A DNA stretch of 26,065 bases, from the IMG/VR virus record IMGVR_UViG_3300047552_002587, positions 1 through 26,065 of that record; one strand, written 5' to 3'. The first letter of the stretch is position 1. Every line of letters begins with the position of its first letter. The notes below the pieces were generated by a model. The model was not told the origin of the DNA, searched no databases, and was given only the letters and a program-made list of their open reading frames with translations. This DNA comes from a virus. Positions 15,434-23,618 of this stretch are shown here, in pieces. The position numbers and the translations under genes are program-made.

Positions 15434-16062
15434 ATATTCAACAACTCCCGAAGGGTAAATTCTTCTATAACCTGCATTGGTTTGCTGGAGGAGAAATAAT
15501 TCTCAAGCTCAGGGGATTTTAATAAATCCGTAAAACTAGGTGCATATAGCGCATGTATTGGCAGTCTTTCACTACCTAACCAAGTCTTAGCCTGATTTCT
15601 TTCAAAGATGAATCCAGCTTTTTTCTTTTGGAAAAATCCCTTATAAGGAATCCTTCCAGCACCGCTTCTGTAAGCTTCGTAACTAGCAGATTTCCCTCTT
15701 ACAGGCTTCGGAGTGCTGTTTTTTCTAATTCTCACAAAAACAGCTTTAGAAGTTCTATTATTTACAGTAACTTCTTCTAATTGAAAAGGATAATCTGATA
15801 GTGGCACTGCTCTATAGGTGTATTTAATGTCTAAGGTTAAAATCTTTTGAGTTTTGCCAGATTTTGTTCTACTTATTGCATTTATCCCTGCATAATCAAT
15901 ATGCTTTTTAGGAATTGCAAAATGTTTATGAACTTCCTTACGAATTTCCCTATCCAACTCATTTGCAGCTCTATTAAGAGTCCTGCTTAATGCTAGGCGT
16001 AAAGGCACCTGTAGAGCTTTAAAAGATGCTACCGATGTGTCTTTAAACCCAGCACTAAACAT
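15430..16062 (-). CDS. Minor tail protein, gpZ-like
   Basis: Encodes 210 aa from the ATG at 16062, which has AAGG 8 bases upstream; an upstream in-frame start at 16095 would run back into the capsid gene and adds an implausible hydrophobic leader. The N-terminal pattern ALSRTLNRAANELDREIRKE followed by a helix with IPKKHI is typical of prophage minor tail protein Z, which in lambda is needed to place DNA in the tail for injection. The protein is strongly basic in the middle (KNSTPKPVRGKSASYEAY), consistent with nucleic-acid contact. It lies directly after the capsid gene and overlaps the next gene by 4 bases. Confidence 0.65.
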   Translation of the reverse strand: MFSAGFKDTSVASFKALQVPLRLALSRTLNRAANELDREIRKEVHKHFAIPKKHIDYAGINAISRTKSGKTQKILTLDIKYTYRAVPLSDYPFQLEEVTVNNRTSKAVFVRIRKNSTPKPVRGKSASYEAYRSGAGRIPYKGFFQKKKAGFIFERNQAKTWLGSERLPIHALYAPSFTDLLKSPELENYFSSSKPMQVIEEFTLRELLNI

Positions 16063-16072
16063 GATAAATACC

Positions 16073-17122
16073 TTAACTGCCTGTACGAGTAGCACCAGTT
16101 CTGATAGAAAAGGTACTGTTGATTTTTGTATGCACCAGCATAGGAGCTGATTGCAATGTTAAAATCGGATTGCCAGGTTCTTCTTCTGCCCAGTTTTTGT
16201 AAAAATAAGGCATACCCATGTACTCAGCTGCAACGTCTTGAATAGCTGCAAAAGCTCTCCAACCATAACCAGGGTCGGGAACGCCGACAACAGCATCTGT
16301 TGGTAAGTACAATGTATCATCGCCTGAGTCAGGGTCAGTGTAGTCCTGAGTGTAGGTAAAGATGGGGATTTGGGAATCTGAATAAGTGCCACGATAGGTA
16401 AGACCTGACATATCAGCTTGCTGAGCTTTCCAGATGAGACTAGAATTTTGACTCGCTAAAACGTCAGTGTAGACGATTTTGTCAAACTCAGGGTCTCTTT
16501 TAAAAGCTCTCCAAGCTGCGTTGCCAAAGTATAAAATACGAACAGGAACTTGGCAGGTGTTAAGAGCTTCTTCAACATCAGCATGAGGGCTAATTGAAGT
16601 GTTCGCATCAAGCCAAGTATCTGCCCCAGTTTTAACAATCGTATTTTCAGCTTTACGATTGAAATTGACTAAAACGTCAATACCTTCGCCTTTCATACGG
16701 TAAGAACCTGTCAGGAACAATTGAGTAGCCATCAGTTCCAACCGACGAAATAAACGCTCACGTTGCTTTTCAGCAATGTCTACAACAGTAGCGCGATAAC
16801 GTTCCGCCGCAGTCATAGGGGCAGCCATTTTTTCGCCAGGCATACGAGTGAACACATGGTCAGGTAGAATCAGGTCTCTGTCTCGAATATAACCTGGTTC
16901 ATAAGAATCAACTACAAAACCTTTTTTCGGTCTTGCTTTGCTGTTAACGCGAGGAGACACGAAAACTGAAATACGTTTGTCAGCTTCGATTCTGTCAAAA
17001 TAGATTTTTCTTTCATTTGTAATCAGCTCTTTCCCAAAATTATCCAAGATAACATTCTGGAAAGGGACTATATCTGAAAGAACTTCAGAAATCTCTGAGT
17101 GAGTAAAAAACTCTGGTTTCAT
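16073..17122 (-). CDS. Major capsid protein, lambda gpE family
   Basis: A 349-aa protein nearly the length of lambda gpE (341 aa). The N-terminal half has the family look: VLDNFG-type segment near residue 27, FVSPRVNSKARPKKGFVVDS, and PGEKMAAPMTAAERYRATVV preceding a long helix rich in Arg and Glu (the HK97-fold spine helix). The C-terminal half includes the A-domain-like strands and ends APMLVHTKINSTFSIRTG. It forms the icosahedral shell and is encoded just after the decoration protein, as in lambda D-E. GAGG lies about 7 bases before the ATG. Confidence in the family is high because both the sequence style and the gene order agree. Confidence 0.88.
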   Translation of the reverse strand: MKPEFFTHSEISEVLSDIVPFQNVILDNFGKELITNERKIYFDRIEADKRISVFVSPRVNSKARPKKGFVVDSYEPGYIRDRDLILPDHVFTRMPGEKMAAPMTAAERYRATVVDIAEKQRERLFRRLELMATQLFLTGSYRMKGEGIDVLVNFNRKAENTIVKTGADTWLDANTSISPHADVEEALNTCQVPVRILYFGNAAWRAFKRDPEFDKIVYTDVLASQNSSLIWKAQQADMSGLTYRGTYSDSQIPIFTYTQDYTDPDSGDDTLYLPTDAVVGVPDPGYGWRAFAAIQDVAAEYMGMPYFYKNWAEEEPGNPILTLQSAPMLVHTKINSTFSIRTGATRTGS

Positions 17123-17159
17123 AATAAATCCTCAAAATAAAATACTACAGTTTGTAACG

Positions 17160-17185
17160 CTAAAACACCACAAAGAGTATTTTAG
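17160..17185 (-). other. Stem-loop between decoration and capsid genes
   Basis: On the minus strand CTAAAATAC and GTGTTTTAG can pair over nine positions (one G-U) around an 8-nt loop. The stem begins with the decoration gene's stop codon (TAA) and is not followed by a U-run, so it is not a standard terminator. It may act as a partial attenuator or an RNA-processing or stability element tuning the ratio of the two abundant head proteins. It is weak and could be chance in AT-rich sequence. Confidence 0.3.
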
Positions 17186-17574
17186 AAACCTGGTTTGTCG
17201 AAATGCAGGATAATTTCCGTACCGTCAAAGATTGAATCTTTTTTCAAGTCCGTATCTGCATCGGTGAAAAAATCGAAATTAACAGCCGCTGCATTTATAT
17301 CAGCTTCAACATACATCGGAACCCAGGAATCTTCAGTAGAAATAGGATTCCCAACAAGACCATCAAAACCAGAACCTGGCTCCAGTGGAACTGTTAAACC
17401 AATAACAGTATCCGCAATAGAGGTCGCAGGAATTGCTTTGAAATCTGCATCACGTTTTAACGGCGTAAGTGCTGGAATAACGACAGTAGTCGCTTTCAGC
17501 AAAATCGATTTTGTTTTTACATCTACCCCTCTCAAGACATCTTCAGGGGTATAAGTTGCAATAGGGTTGGTCAT
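17182..17574 (-). CDS. Head decoration protein, lambda gpD-like
   Basis: A 130-aa protein compared with 110 aa for lambda gpD, placed between the protease/scaffold gene and the capsid gene exactly as in lambda. The pattern near residues 41-68 (KRDADFKAIPATSIADTVIG), then LTVPLEPGSG, and the late EADINAAAVNFDFFTDAD segment are typical of gpD-type proteins, which trimerise on the expanded capsid and stabilise it against DNA pressure. GAGG 5 bases upstream supports the start. There is a 59-bp gap to the capsid gene that contains a stem-loop. Confidence 0.8.
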   Translation of the reverse strand: MTNPIATYTPEDVLRGVDVKTKSILLKATTVVIPALTPLKRDADFKAIPATSIADTVIGLTVPLEPGSGFDGLVGNPISTEDSWVPMYVEADINAAAVNFDFFTDADTDLKKDSIFDGTEIILHFDKPGF

Positions 17575-17639
17575 AAAAACCTCGAAACAGTTAATATTAG
17601 AATGAAGTAGTGCTGGTTATAAAAAACCACACCCCAGTT

Positions 17640-18056
17640 TTAAGCTTTCAATTTATTCGTAGCTTTTTGGTAAGCATCGCGTAAGGCACCTGCCTTATTA
17701 CCAGAACCTTCAGTTTTTGGGTCAACGAAAGATTCATGCAGACCACCAGAAGCATCCAGACTTGGGCTAAAGCCTTTTGCCATCTGCTTCATCAAAAGTT
17801 TTGACTGTTCTGAAGAAAAACCAGCTTCCAAATGTTCTTTTAAAAATTCAGTAACATTCAAAGCCGCACCAATTCGTAAAGTGTCTGCGGTTTGGAATAA
17901 ATCCAGCATTTCTACTTTAGCAGTTGCCACAGCTGATACAGCATCAACTTGAAGTTGATTTATTGTAGCTTCTAAAGCTGCTGTCTTTTCTTGCTCAGCT
18001 TTTAAAGCTGCGCTCATTGCTTCAAAGTCCATAAGACCTCCTGTTGTTGTTGACAT
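17640..18056 (-). CDS. Nested scaffold protein, Nu3-like, from an internal start
   Basis: Two in-frame ATGs inside the protease gene have their own strong ribosome binding sites. The ATG at 18056 has GGGGGAG (18062-18068) 5 bases upstream, giving a 138-aa protein starting MSTTTGGLMDF; the ATG at 18032 has AGGAGG (18037-18042) 4 bases upstream, giving 130 aa. Both leave just the coiled-coil scaffold. In lambda, Nu3 is translated from an internal start within C in the same way and shapes the prohead before being removed. The sequence shows the start sites; separate translation is inferred. Confidence 0.6.
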   Translation of the reverse strand: MSTTTGGLMDFEAMSAALKAEQEKTAALEATINQLQVDAVSAVATAKVEMLDLFQTADTLRIGAALNVTEFLKEHLEAGFSSEQSKLLMKQMAKGFSPSLDASGGLHESFVDPKTEGSGNKAGALRDAYQKATNKLKA

Positions 18057-18911
18057 GGTAACTCCCCCAGATTTTCTAGCAAACCCAATTGCTTCATCAA
18101 TATTTATAGCAATTGCATCTATCAGACCAAGTTCCAGAGCTGTTGTTGCATAAACCTCAGAACCTTTTAAATCTAGGATAGTCTTCAAATTAATATTAGA
18201 CCGCCCTAATAAAACATCATTATTAAACTCATTGTCCAAATAAGCAAGGCTTTCTGTAAATTTTTTAATCACCGTTTCATCTAAAGCAGTGTGACTATCA
18301 CCTAAAGCTTTCTCAGCTTTACTTCGGAAAAAAGTGTACTTCTTTCCTGTTGCAGCGTCTTGAGCTGACAAATCGACATGAACCATAATTGCGCCAATAC
18401 TCGCAACCATAGCTGTAGGGGAAGCGTAGAAGTACTGACAAGCAGCTCCAATAGCGTAACCTGCGCTTGTAGCAAGCCCATCAGTGAAAGCCCAAGTTGT
18501 AATACCCTGCTTTCCCAAAGCTCTAATCTCAGCGGTGAGGGCAAAAAGACCTTTAGCTTCTCCACCTGGAGTGTCTAAGTAAAACCCAATTTCCTGCACC
18601 CCTTCTTGCACCAAACTGCGTATTTGCTTACTAATACTTTCATAAGAGGTCATGCCACTGGCAGCTGAGGCATTTTTACTAACCAAACTATCAAAAACAT
18701 TAATAACTCCGATAGAAGTATCTCTAGGGTTTAGCGCAGTTCGCCCATCTTTCTGAGTTTTCCAGCTCATACTTGGAGTTTTATCTACAGCTTCCTTATC
18801 CCCAATCATAATAGGTATAGCGACTAAATCCAAAATTGTTTGTAGCTTATTATCCGCTATCAACAGCGGTTCACCTACGATTCTCGTCAGTAATCTACTT
18901 ACTTTGTGCAT
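17640..18911 (-). CDS. Capsid maturation protease (S49/SppA type) with C-terminal scaffold
   Basis: Encodes 423 aa from the ATG at 18911, preceded by AAAGGTGG with 5-base spacing; a GTG at 18920 would add three residues. The protease half shows DTPGG (113-117), the nucleophile region DGLATSAGYAIG with Ser149 as likely catalytic residue, and Lys201 (or Lys198) in FFRSKAEKALG as the probable general base of a Ser-Lys dyad. This is the lambda gpC type, which cleaves head proteins and itself during prohead maturation. Residues ~295-423 form a Glu/Ala/Lys-rich coiled coil (FEAMSAALKAEQEKTAALEA) equivalent to the lambda Nu3 scaffold. It overlaps the portal gene by 17 bases. Confidence 0.88.
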   Translation of the reverse strand: MHKVSRLLTRIVGEPLLIADNKLQTILDLVAIPIMIGDKEAVDKTPSMSWKTQKDGRTALNPRDTSIGVINVFDSLVSKNASAASGMTSYESISKQIRSLVQEGVQEIGFYLDTPGGEAKGLFALTAEIRALGKQGITTWAFTDGLATSAGYAIGAACQYFYASPTAMVASIGAIMVHVDLSAQDAATGKKYTFFRSKAEKALGDSHTALDETVIKKFTESLAYLDNEFNNDVLLGRSNINLKTILDLKGSEVYATTALELGLIDAIAINIDEAIGFARKSGGVTMSTTTGGLMDFEAMSAALKAEQEKTAALEATINQLQVDAVSAVATAKVEMLDLFQTADTLRIGAALNVTEFLKEHLEAGFSSEQSKLLMKQMAKGFSPSLDASGGLHESFVDPKTEGSGNKAGALRDAYQKATNKLKA

Positions 18912-20286
18912 TCTTACCACCTTTACTATCTGAAATTGTTGTTTTTAAGATATTATGCTTAGGATTACTTTCCAGCACAATTTCATACCCTTGTTCCAGC
19001 ATCAACTGCTTCATGTGAGCTTCTACATCCTCAACACCGCGCTCACCCAGTTTTTCCTCAAGCGTAGCAAAACCTGCTCTAACCTCTAGCAGGTCAGCTT
19101 GAACATCCTTCAACGGGTCTACCCATTCCTCTTTAGGAAGTACGAATTTACATTTAGCATCTGCAAATGCTTGGGAAACGTAAACACTGCCAAGTTCTTT
19201 AAACCTTTCCGTCAGCGGTCTCATAGCTTGGGTTATGAATATCAACTGCTGTGTAGTAGCAACTTTTTTACGAACTTCTATAGTCCCTGCTCGAATGGAG
19301 CTGAAATTAACATTCGACAAATCACCTGTAATTTGCTCATAAGTTTGTTCCAAAGCTGCCGCACATAAGCGAGTTTGATACTGCAACAAAACCGCCAGAT
19401 TAGTCCCAATATCCTCAATCTTAGCAAATTCAAATCTTTCCCCGTGTCTGAGATAATGAATACCCCCAGGTTTAATTCTCTCCAACCTTGTACTATCCTC
19501 AGAGTCATCAGCACTTTGCCTACCATAAGGATTTTCTATATCTCCTATAAGCGGCTGTTGAAAACCTGTTTCTGTATAAACTATCCAACCTACGCCAGTA
19601 GCAGCTTTTTGACGAACTAAAGTAGCATCTGCTAATTCATCCATTTCATACATCGGCAGTATCACACCTGATAGTAACGGTATGCCTCGCCATTGCCCAG
19701 GTCTAATTCTTTGAAAGATATGTAAAACATCTCTAGCTTCCAGAGGGACTATTGTATTCATCTCCCTAGCGATGTAATCATTTGGGTAATGTTTCCAGAA
19801 ATTATACTTCAGCGGCTTTCCATTAGTATCAAAAGTTATTCCATACCGCATGTCTAACCCTTCAAACTTTCTTATATCCAACTGTTCTGTTGCAAAAGTT
19901 TGTAGCATTAAAGGAACTTTTCTACCTGGAGAATCCATAAGTTTCATATAGGAAAAAATTTCCCCAGATTCAAAATACCCATTAGCCCATAAATGCTGGG
20001 TGCTTGTCATATCACCCCAGCCATCTATATTAGGAGCTGCCCAGAACTTATCCCATTCCTTCTGTACAACTTTATTATTCCATTTAACCTTAATCCCATT
20101 ACCAATCCAATGATTTCTTGCATTACTCTGAGCTGTAATTGCTAAAGCATTATTTCTGCACAAATCATGACTTCTTCTGCGCAGCAGTTCTATCTCTCTC
20201 AGAGCAATTCTATCCGAACTACCGCTAAGCAACCCTTTTCTTTCCAGCCGATAACCTGTATCAGCTCCATCATAACCAATACTCAT
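18895..20286 (-). CDS. Portal protein, lambda GpB family
   Basis: A 463-aa protein with family traits of the lambda portal: an Arg-rich N-terminal helix with LRRRSHDLCRNNALAITAQS, then ARNHWIGNGIKVKW, a wing segment with DVLHIFQRIRPGQWRGIPLL, and ITGDLSNVNFSSIRAGTIEV, which matches the conserved D-L-S-x-V-N-(Y/F)-S-S-I-R signature. The portal forms the dodecameric ring at one capsid vertex through which the terminase pumps DNA and to which the tail attaches. It is somewhat shorter than lambda gpB (533 aa) because the C-terminal clip/crown part is short. The ATG overlaps the gpW-like gene's stop (ATGA). Confidence 0.9.
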   Translation of the reverse strand: MSIGYDGADTGYRLERKGLLSGSSDRIALREIELLRRRSHDLCRNNALAITAQSNARNHWIGNGIKVKWNNKVVQKEWDKFWAAPNIDGWGDMTSTQHLWANGYFESGEIFSYMKLMDSPGRKVPLMLQTFATEQLDIRKFEGLDMRYGITFDTNGKPLKYNFWKHYPNDYIAREMNTIVPLEARDVLHIFQRIRPGQWRGIPLLSGVILPMYEMDELADATLVRQKAATGVGWIVYTETGFQQPLIGDIENPYGRQSADDSEDSTRLERIKPGGIHYLRHGERFEFAKIEDIGTNLAVLLQYQTRLCAAALEQTYEQITGDLSNVNFSSIRAGTIEVRKKVATTQQLIFITQAMRPLTERFKELGSVYVSQAFADAKCKFVLPKEEWVDPLKDVQADLLEVRAGFATLEEKLGERGVEDVEAHMKQLMLEQGYEIVLESNPKHNILKTTISDSKGGKNAQSK

Positions 20287-20549
20287 TTTTTACTCCAAGC
20301 AACTCTGTGGTGGGTTTTACGAAAAAGGTCTCCAGAAGCTTCAGGTTCTAAATCAATAAGCTCTCTCTTCAGACGATTTATTTCATCTATAAGCACCTGC
20401 TCATTTATTTCATTGTATCCGTACTCTCTTCTATTAACCCCAGTTCCTATAACATACTTCGTAGCAACTTCCCCTTTTAAATACTTCTTTAAGGTTAGTT
20501 GATACTCCAACAACTCTGCCTCAAGAGCTGCTTTATCTACTGTAGCCAT
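20283..20549 (-). CDS. Head-tail joining protein, gpW-like
   Basis: An 88-aa protein (lambda gpW is 68 aa) that starts with a helix (KAALEAELLEYQLTLKKYLK), has a short beta-hairpin region (TGVNRREYGYNE) and a second helix (EINRLKRELIDLE), the alpha-beta-alpha layout of gpW. It lies between the terminase and portal genes as in lambda. The family's function is to plug or adapt the portal after DNA packaging so that tails can join. AGGTGA is 4-5 bases before the ATG, four bases after the terminase stop. Confidence 0.75.
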   Translation of the reverse strand: MATVDKAALEAELLEYQLTLKKYLKGEVATKYVIGTGVNRREYGYNEINEQVLIDEINRLKRELIDLEPEASGDLFRKTHHRVAWSKK

Positions 20550-20553
20550 GAAA

Positions 20554-22512
20554 TCACCTAATGTCTAACCCTGGAGCTACATTACTTTCACGCCCCACAG
20601 TATTTTTATGAACGGTAGCAACAATACTGCTTTCCAGTTGCTGCCAATGTTTTTCAGTATACAACTGTATCCCTAGTGCATGTTTTGAATGTTCACAAAG
20701 TACAATACAGTCTAAAGCTTCGTCCCTTTCCCCAGGTGTCAACTCATATCTCGGAGGATTTCCTTTTTTATAATTACTCAGTAATTGGTTTTCAAAATCT
20801 TCTCTACAACTTTGATATACAAAAATCCTATCCCTGCCACCAGTTAAAGCTATACGTCTGAGAATATCACTCTTCCCTTTCTGCACACCTACATGATACA
20901 CAGTAACTCCCATAGTCTCCATAACTCTTTTGCGAAGGTCTTTATCACCTGCACCTTCGGGATTAACAGGAACTGTAAAAATTTCCTTCTCTGTAAAACC
21001 TGCGGAATGGTCACCTTTTGTGGCATAAGTATGTGGGTTTATCTTACACATCTGTTGAACCCAACGATAGACAAGGCGTACAGTATTACCATCACCTGAG
21101 TCAATGCTTATACCAGAAATTGGTAAATTTATATCCCTGTCTACAGGTGAAAGTTCATGCCTAAACTTCCCTAACATAAGCTTCGTCAGATGCTCCCAAA
21201 CTGGGTCTTCTGGGTCTTTCACATAACCAAACAGCTCTCCCCAATATATAACCCAAGAGTTATTACTCCTTCCATGTGCTGTCAACACAACTGCAAGCCT
21301 ATTCCACTGCACATCTACCCCTGCGGTTATAATCAAACCCCCAGCAGGAACAGTTTTTTCTTCATAAAAAATTCTTTGAGCTTTCAAAGCTTCCGCTGTA
21401 ATATCACTAACATTTTCCTTATAAGAAAGTCCCATAGAGTTGTTGGTGTAACTCTTTAACTTCCCAGGTTTTCCTTTATCCTTCTCCACCAAAGCTTCTA
21501 ACCAATTCTTTTTCAGGTTATACAAACTACTACCTGGCAGAAACGTACTCATCAATTCATTAAAAGCGAAACCGATAAAATGACTTTCCGCTGTAGGAAC
21601 CCAGCCTAAATCATGAAACTCTGTACTTGATACTAAGTTATTATTCAGCTCCTTATCACCCCATCTCTCTAAACAGTGCGGGCATTCATAATAAGCTGTC
21701 TCAGGGTTATACCTGCCAAAAGTTTTATCAATCTTTCCACCTGGGTAAGTATCTGCCTTTAACTGCGAAAACCCCAACACATGGAACTTTTCACAAACAT
21801 GACAAACTACCATAAACACCATTTTATTGCTCAGTTCATAAGCATCGTCTACATTAGAACTGCCCTCTTCCACAGGTGTACCACCATAAACTAGCAAACT
21901 ATTCGGAAAGGTTTTACTTCTTTGCAGGAATATATTAAGTGCATTCCCCTGACCTTTTAAATCTTGCTTTAACCCATCAGGTTCTTCCACAAACAGTATA
22001 GGAGCTGAAGAACTTTTAAGCGCATTATCACTAGCAGCAGAGACTAAACTCAACCACCCACCTGGGTATTTAAAAAAGTCATACCTGCACTTATCTGGGT
22101 CTCCGATTCGAGTAAGCAGTGCTGTGGAATTTCTAATAGCAACTCTAAGCTTTTCTTCAGTGTACCGTTTTATCAACGCATCTGAAGGGAAAGCAATCAT
22201 TATATTCTGAGGGTCTTGAACAATAACTCTTTCGATAAAAAAGTTATTTATCTGTGTCCAGCCAAACTGAGCAGGTTTCTTAGCAATAATAACCTTAGTC
22301 TCTGGGTCGTCTACATACTTCAAATACGCCAGCAAACAAGGGGTTTTTAATAAGTTAACACGACCTGGGTCAGATGTTACTTCTGGGGACAGGTAAATAT
22401 ACTTCTCTGTATACTCCCTTGTATTCAACCTTTCTGGTGCAAATAGTTGTTGAAACAAAGTCCCTAAAAAGTTCTCCGCTACAGCAATCTCTAAACCCCC
22501 TAACTCACTCAT
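20554..22512 (-). CDS. Terminase large subunit, lambda GpA family
   Basis: A 652-aa protein (lambda gpA is 641 aa). The deviant Walker A is AKKPAQFGWTQ (residues 77-87) and the Walker B is PILFVEEPDG (171-180); a coupling-type LLVYGGTPVEEGSS follows at 206-219. Two CxxC pairs (C237/C240 and C277/C280) sit before the nuclease domain, as in many GpA proteins. The nuclease begins at AGVDVQWNRLAVV with D400 as a likely metal ligand and D471 in ISIDSGDGN as a second. It powers DNA packaging into proheads and cuts the genome ends. The ATG overlaps the small subunit gene by 8 bases. The GpA type usually goes with cohesive-end packaging. Confidence 0.95.
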   Translation of the reverse strand: MSELGGLEIAVAENFLGTLFQQLFAPERLNTREYTEKYIYLSPEVTSDPGRVNLLKTPCLLAYLKYVDDPETKVIIAKKPAQFGWTQINNFFIERVIVQDPQNIMIAFPSDALIKRYTEEKLRVAIRNSTALLTRIGDPDKCRYDFFKYPGGWLSLVSAASDNALKSSSAPILFVEEPDGLKQDLKGQGNALNIFLQRSKTFPNSLLVYGGTPVEEGSSNVDDAYELSNKMVFMVVCHVCEKFHVLGFSQLKADTYPGGKIDKTFGRYNPETAYYECPHCLERWGDKELNNNLVSSTEFHDLGWVPTAESHFIGFAFNELMSTFLPGSSLYNLKKNWLEALVEKDKGKPGKLKSYTNNSMGLSYKENVSDITAEALKAQRIFYEEKTVPAGGLIITAGVDVQWNRLAVVLTAHGRSNNSWVIYWGELFGYVKDPEDPVWEHLTKLMLGKFRHELSPVDRDINLPISGISIDSGDGNTVRLVYRWVQQMCKINPHTYATKGDHSAGFTEKEIFTVPVNPEGAGDKDLRKRVMETMGVTVYHVGVQKGKSDILRRIALTGGRDRIFVYQSCREDFENQLLSNYKKGNPPRYELTPGERDEALDCIVLCEHSKHALGIQLYTEKHWQQLESSIVATVHKNTVGRESNVAPGLDIR

Positions 22513-23152
22513 TTTCAGATTCCTCTGAGCTTTCCTCCCCAGGGATTATCTCTTCATTCAACTTATCCTGTATAAACGTCTCAAAAACCCCATTTGCATT
22601 CTTAACCATCTCCTCGCCTATTTCCTTCCATGTATTCAAAACGCTATCAATCTTATCCCTAGTCTCTGGGTAAGCGCGAGTTATTGCCACCAGTTGCCCT
22701 CTCATACTTACAAAATAAGGTTCAAAAGCCATTAATAAAACTTTACCGTCTATAGCTTCCTTTTTCTCCTTCGCAACTGCAAGCCATTCCCTTTCCGTCT
22801 TCGCTTTATTCAATTTAATCTTCTGAATCAAATCTTCTTCTGCGATGTTAGAAGTCTTTTTAACAGCTTTAGCTTTCCAATACTTAACATGATGTAAAAT
22901 ACACTCCCTGTAAGTTGCGTCAGTGTTTGAAGGCAGTTTCCCATCCTGTCTATATTGATACAGCATTGAAACATTACAACCTAAAAGTCCTGAAAGTATT
23001 GCAGGCGAAACCGCAGAATCCAAATCAACTTTAAGAACATTTCTAGCTATTTTTTCAGAACTGTCATAATGACTTATCTTACGCTGCTGAGCTTCTCCAG
23101 CATCTTCCAGAATCGCATCTATGAAACTTTCTGTACTATCTTTCGGGTTCAT
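22505..23152 (-). CDS. Terminase small subunit, Nu1-like
   Basis: A 215-aa protein with a likely helix-turn-helix near residues 48-75 (VSPAILSGLLGCNVSMLYQY then RQDGKLP), followed by the family-like helical segment EEDLIQKIKLNKAKTEREWL and an acidic C-terminal tail (GEESSEESENE) that would contact the large subunit. Such proteins bind the packaging site and load the large subunit. It is the first gene of the minus-strand late operon, 71 bp from the divergent plus-strand gene. The ribosome binding site is weak (GAGAG). No cos-like sequence is obvious next to it. Confidence 0.75.
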   Translation of the reverse strand: MNPKDSTESFIDAILEDAGEAQQRKISHYDSSEKIARNVLKVDLDSAVSPAILSGLLGCNVSMLYQYRQDGKLPSNTDATYRECILHHVKYWKAKAVKKTSNIAEEDLIQKIKLNKAKTEREWLAVAKEKKEAIDGKVLLMAFEPYFVSMRGQLVAITRAYPETRDKIDSVLNTWKEIGEEMVKNANGVFETFIQDKLNEEIIPGEESSEESENE

Positions 23153-23223
23153 TATTGACTCTCTATATATAAGGTATAAAATCTACTTTACAATGAATTT
23201 TCACCAAAAACAAGGGGATGATT
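23153..23223. promoter_or_regulatory. Divergent intergenic region with candidate promoters for both operons
   Basis: This 71-bp AT-rich spacer is the only place from which both operons can start. For the plus operon a candidate is TTGACT (23155-23160), 16 bases, TAAAAT (23177-23182). For the minus operon a candidate is TTGTAA (23193-23188), 16 bases, TATATA (23171-23166). The two overlap, so firing of one would hinder the other. No clear operator palindrome is visible beyond the TATATA run. AT-rich sequence gives such matches by chance, so the position is better supported than the exact boxes. Confidence 0.4.
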
Positions 23224-23595
23224 ATGGAAGAAACTGGATTAAACGTTGTAAAAGATATAGCAAATCTAGGTGCAGTCGGCTCTCTGTTAATCCTATCTTG
23301 CTATGGACTGTACAAAGGAATACTTTACATCATCGGGTATTCCAAAGAACGAATGACTCAGGTAGAAACTTTGACAAAAGAACACGCTGAAGCTATTGAT
23401 AAAATCCACAAAGAGTATCAAGAGCAGCTCCGTACTACCGCAGAAACCTTTAACAAAGAACGGGCAGACTTACTATCCTCTTGGAATGCTGAGAGAAAAG
23501 AATCTCTAGTCGCTCTGAACAACTTAACCCAAACCGTCCAGAAAATGTATGACCTCGTAGAAAAGCGCGACGGTAACATTGAAAGACATTCTTAA
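23224..23595 (+). CDS. Membrane protein with long coiled coil; holin- or spanin-like candidate
   Basis: Encodes 123 aa from the ATG at 23224, chosen because AAGGGG (23212-23217) lies 6 bases upstream; the earlier ATG at 23218 abuts that sequence and cannot use it. The protein has one transmembrane segment at about residues 15-38 (GAVGSLLILSCYGLYKGILY) and then ~75 charged residues forming a coiled coil (KEHAEAIDKIHKEYQEQLRT). One helix plus coiled coil is seen in inner-membrane spanins and in some holin-associated phage proteins; no partner outer-membrane lipoprotein or endolysin is present. It starts the plus-strand operon. The function is open. Confidence 0.6.
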   Translation: MEETGLNVVKDIANLGAVGSLLILSCYGLYKGILYIIGYSKERMTQVETLTKEHAEAIDKIHKEYQEQLRTTAETFNKERADLLSSWNAERKESLVALNNLTQTVQKMYDLVEKRDGNIERHS

Positions 23596-23618
23596 ACTGT
23601 AACCTTTAGGAAAAACCT

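Noticed and set aside
17584-17639. Intrinsic terminator after the protease/scaffold gene
   Set aside because: TGGTT/AACCA around a T-run gives only a 5-bp stem with the T-run in the loop instead of after the stem, and essential head genes follow.
23153-23223. cos site next to the terminase small subunit gene
   Set aside because: No GC-rich symmetric nicking site or array of binding repeats is visible in this AT-rich spacer.
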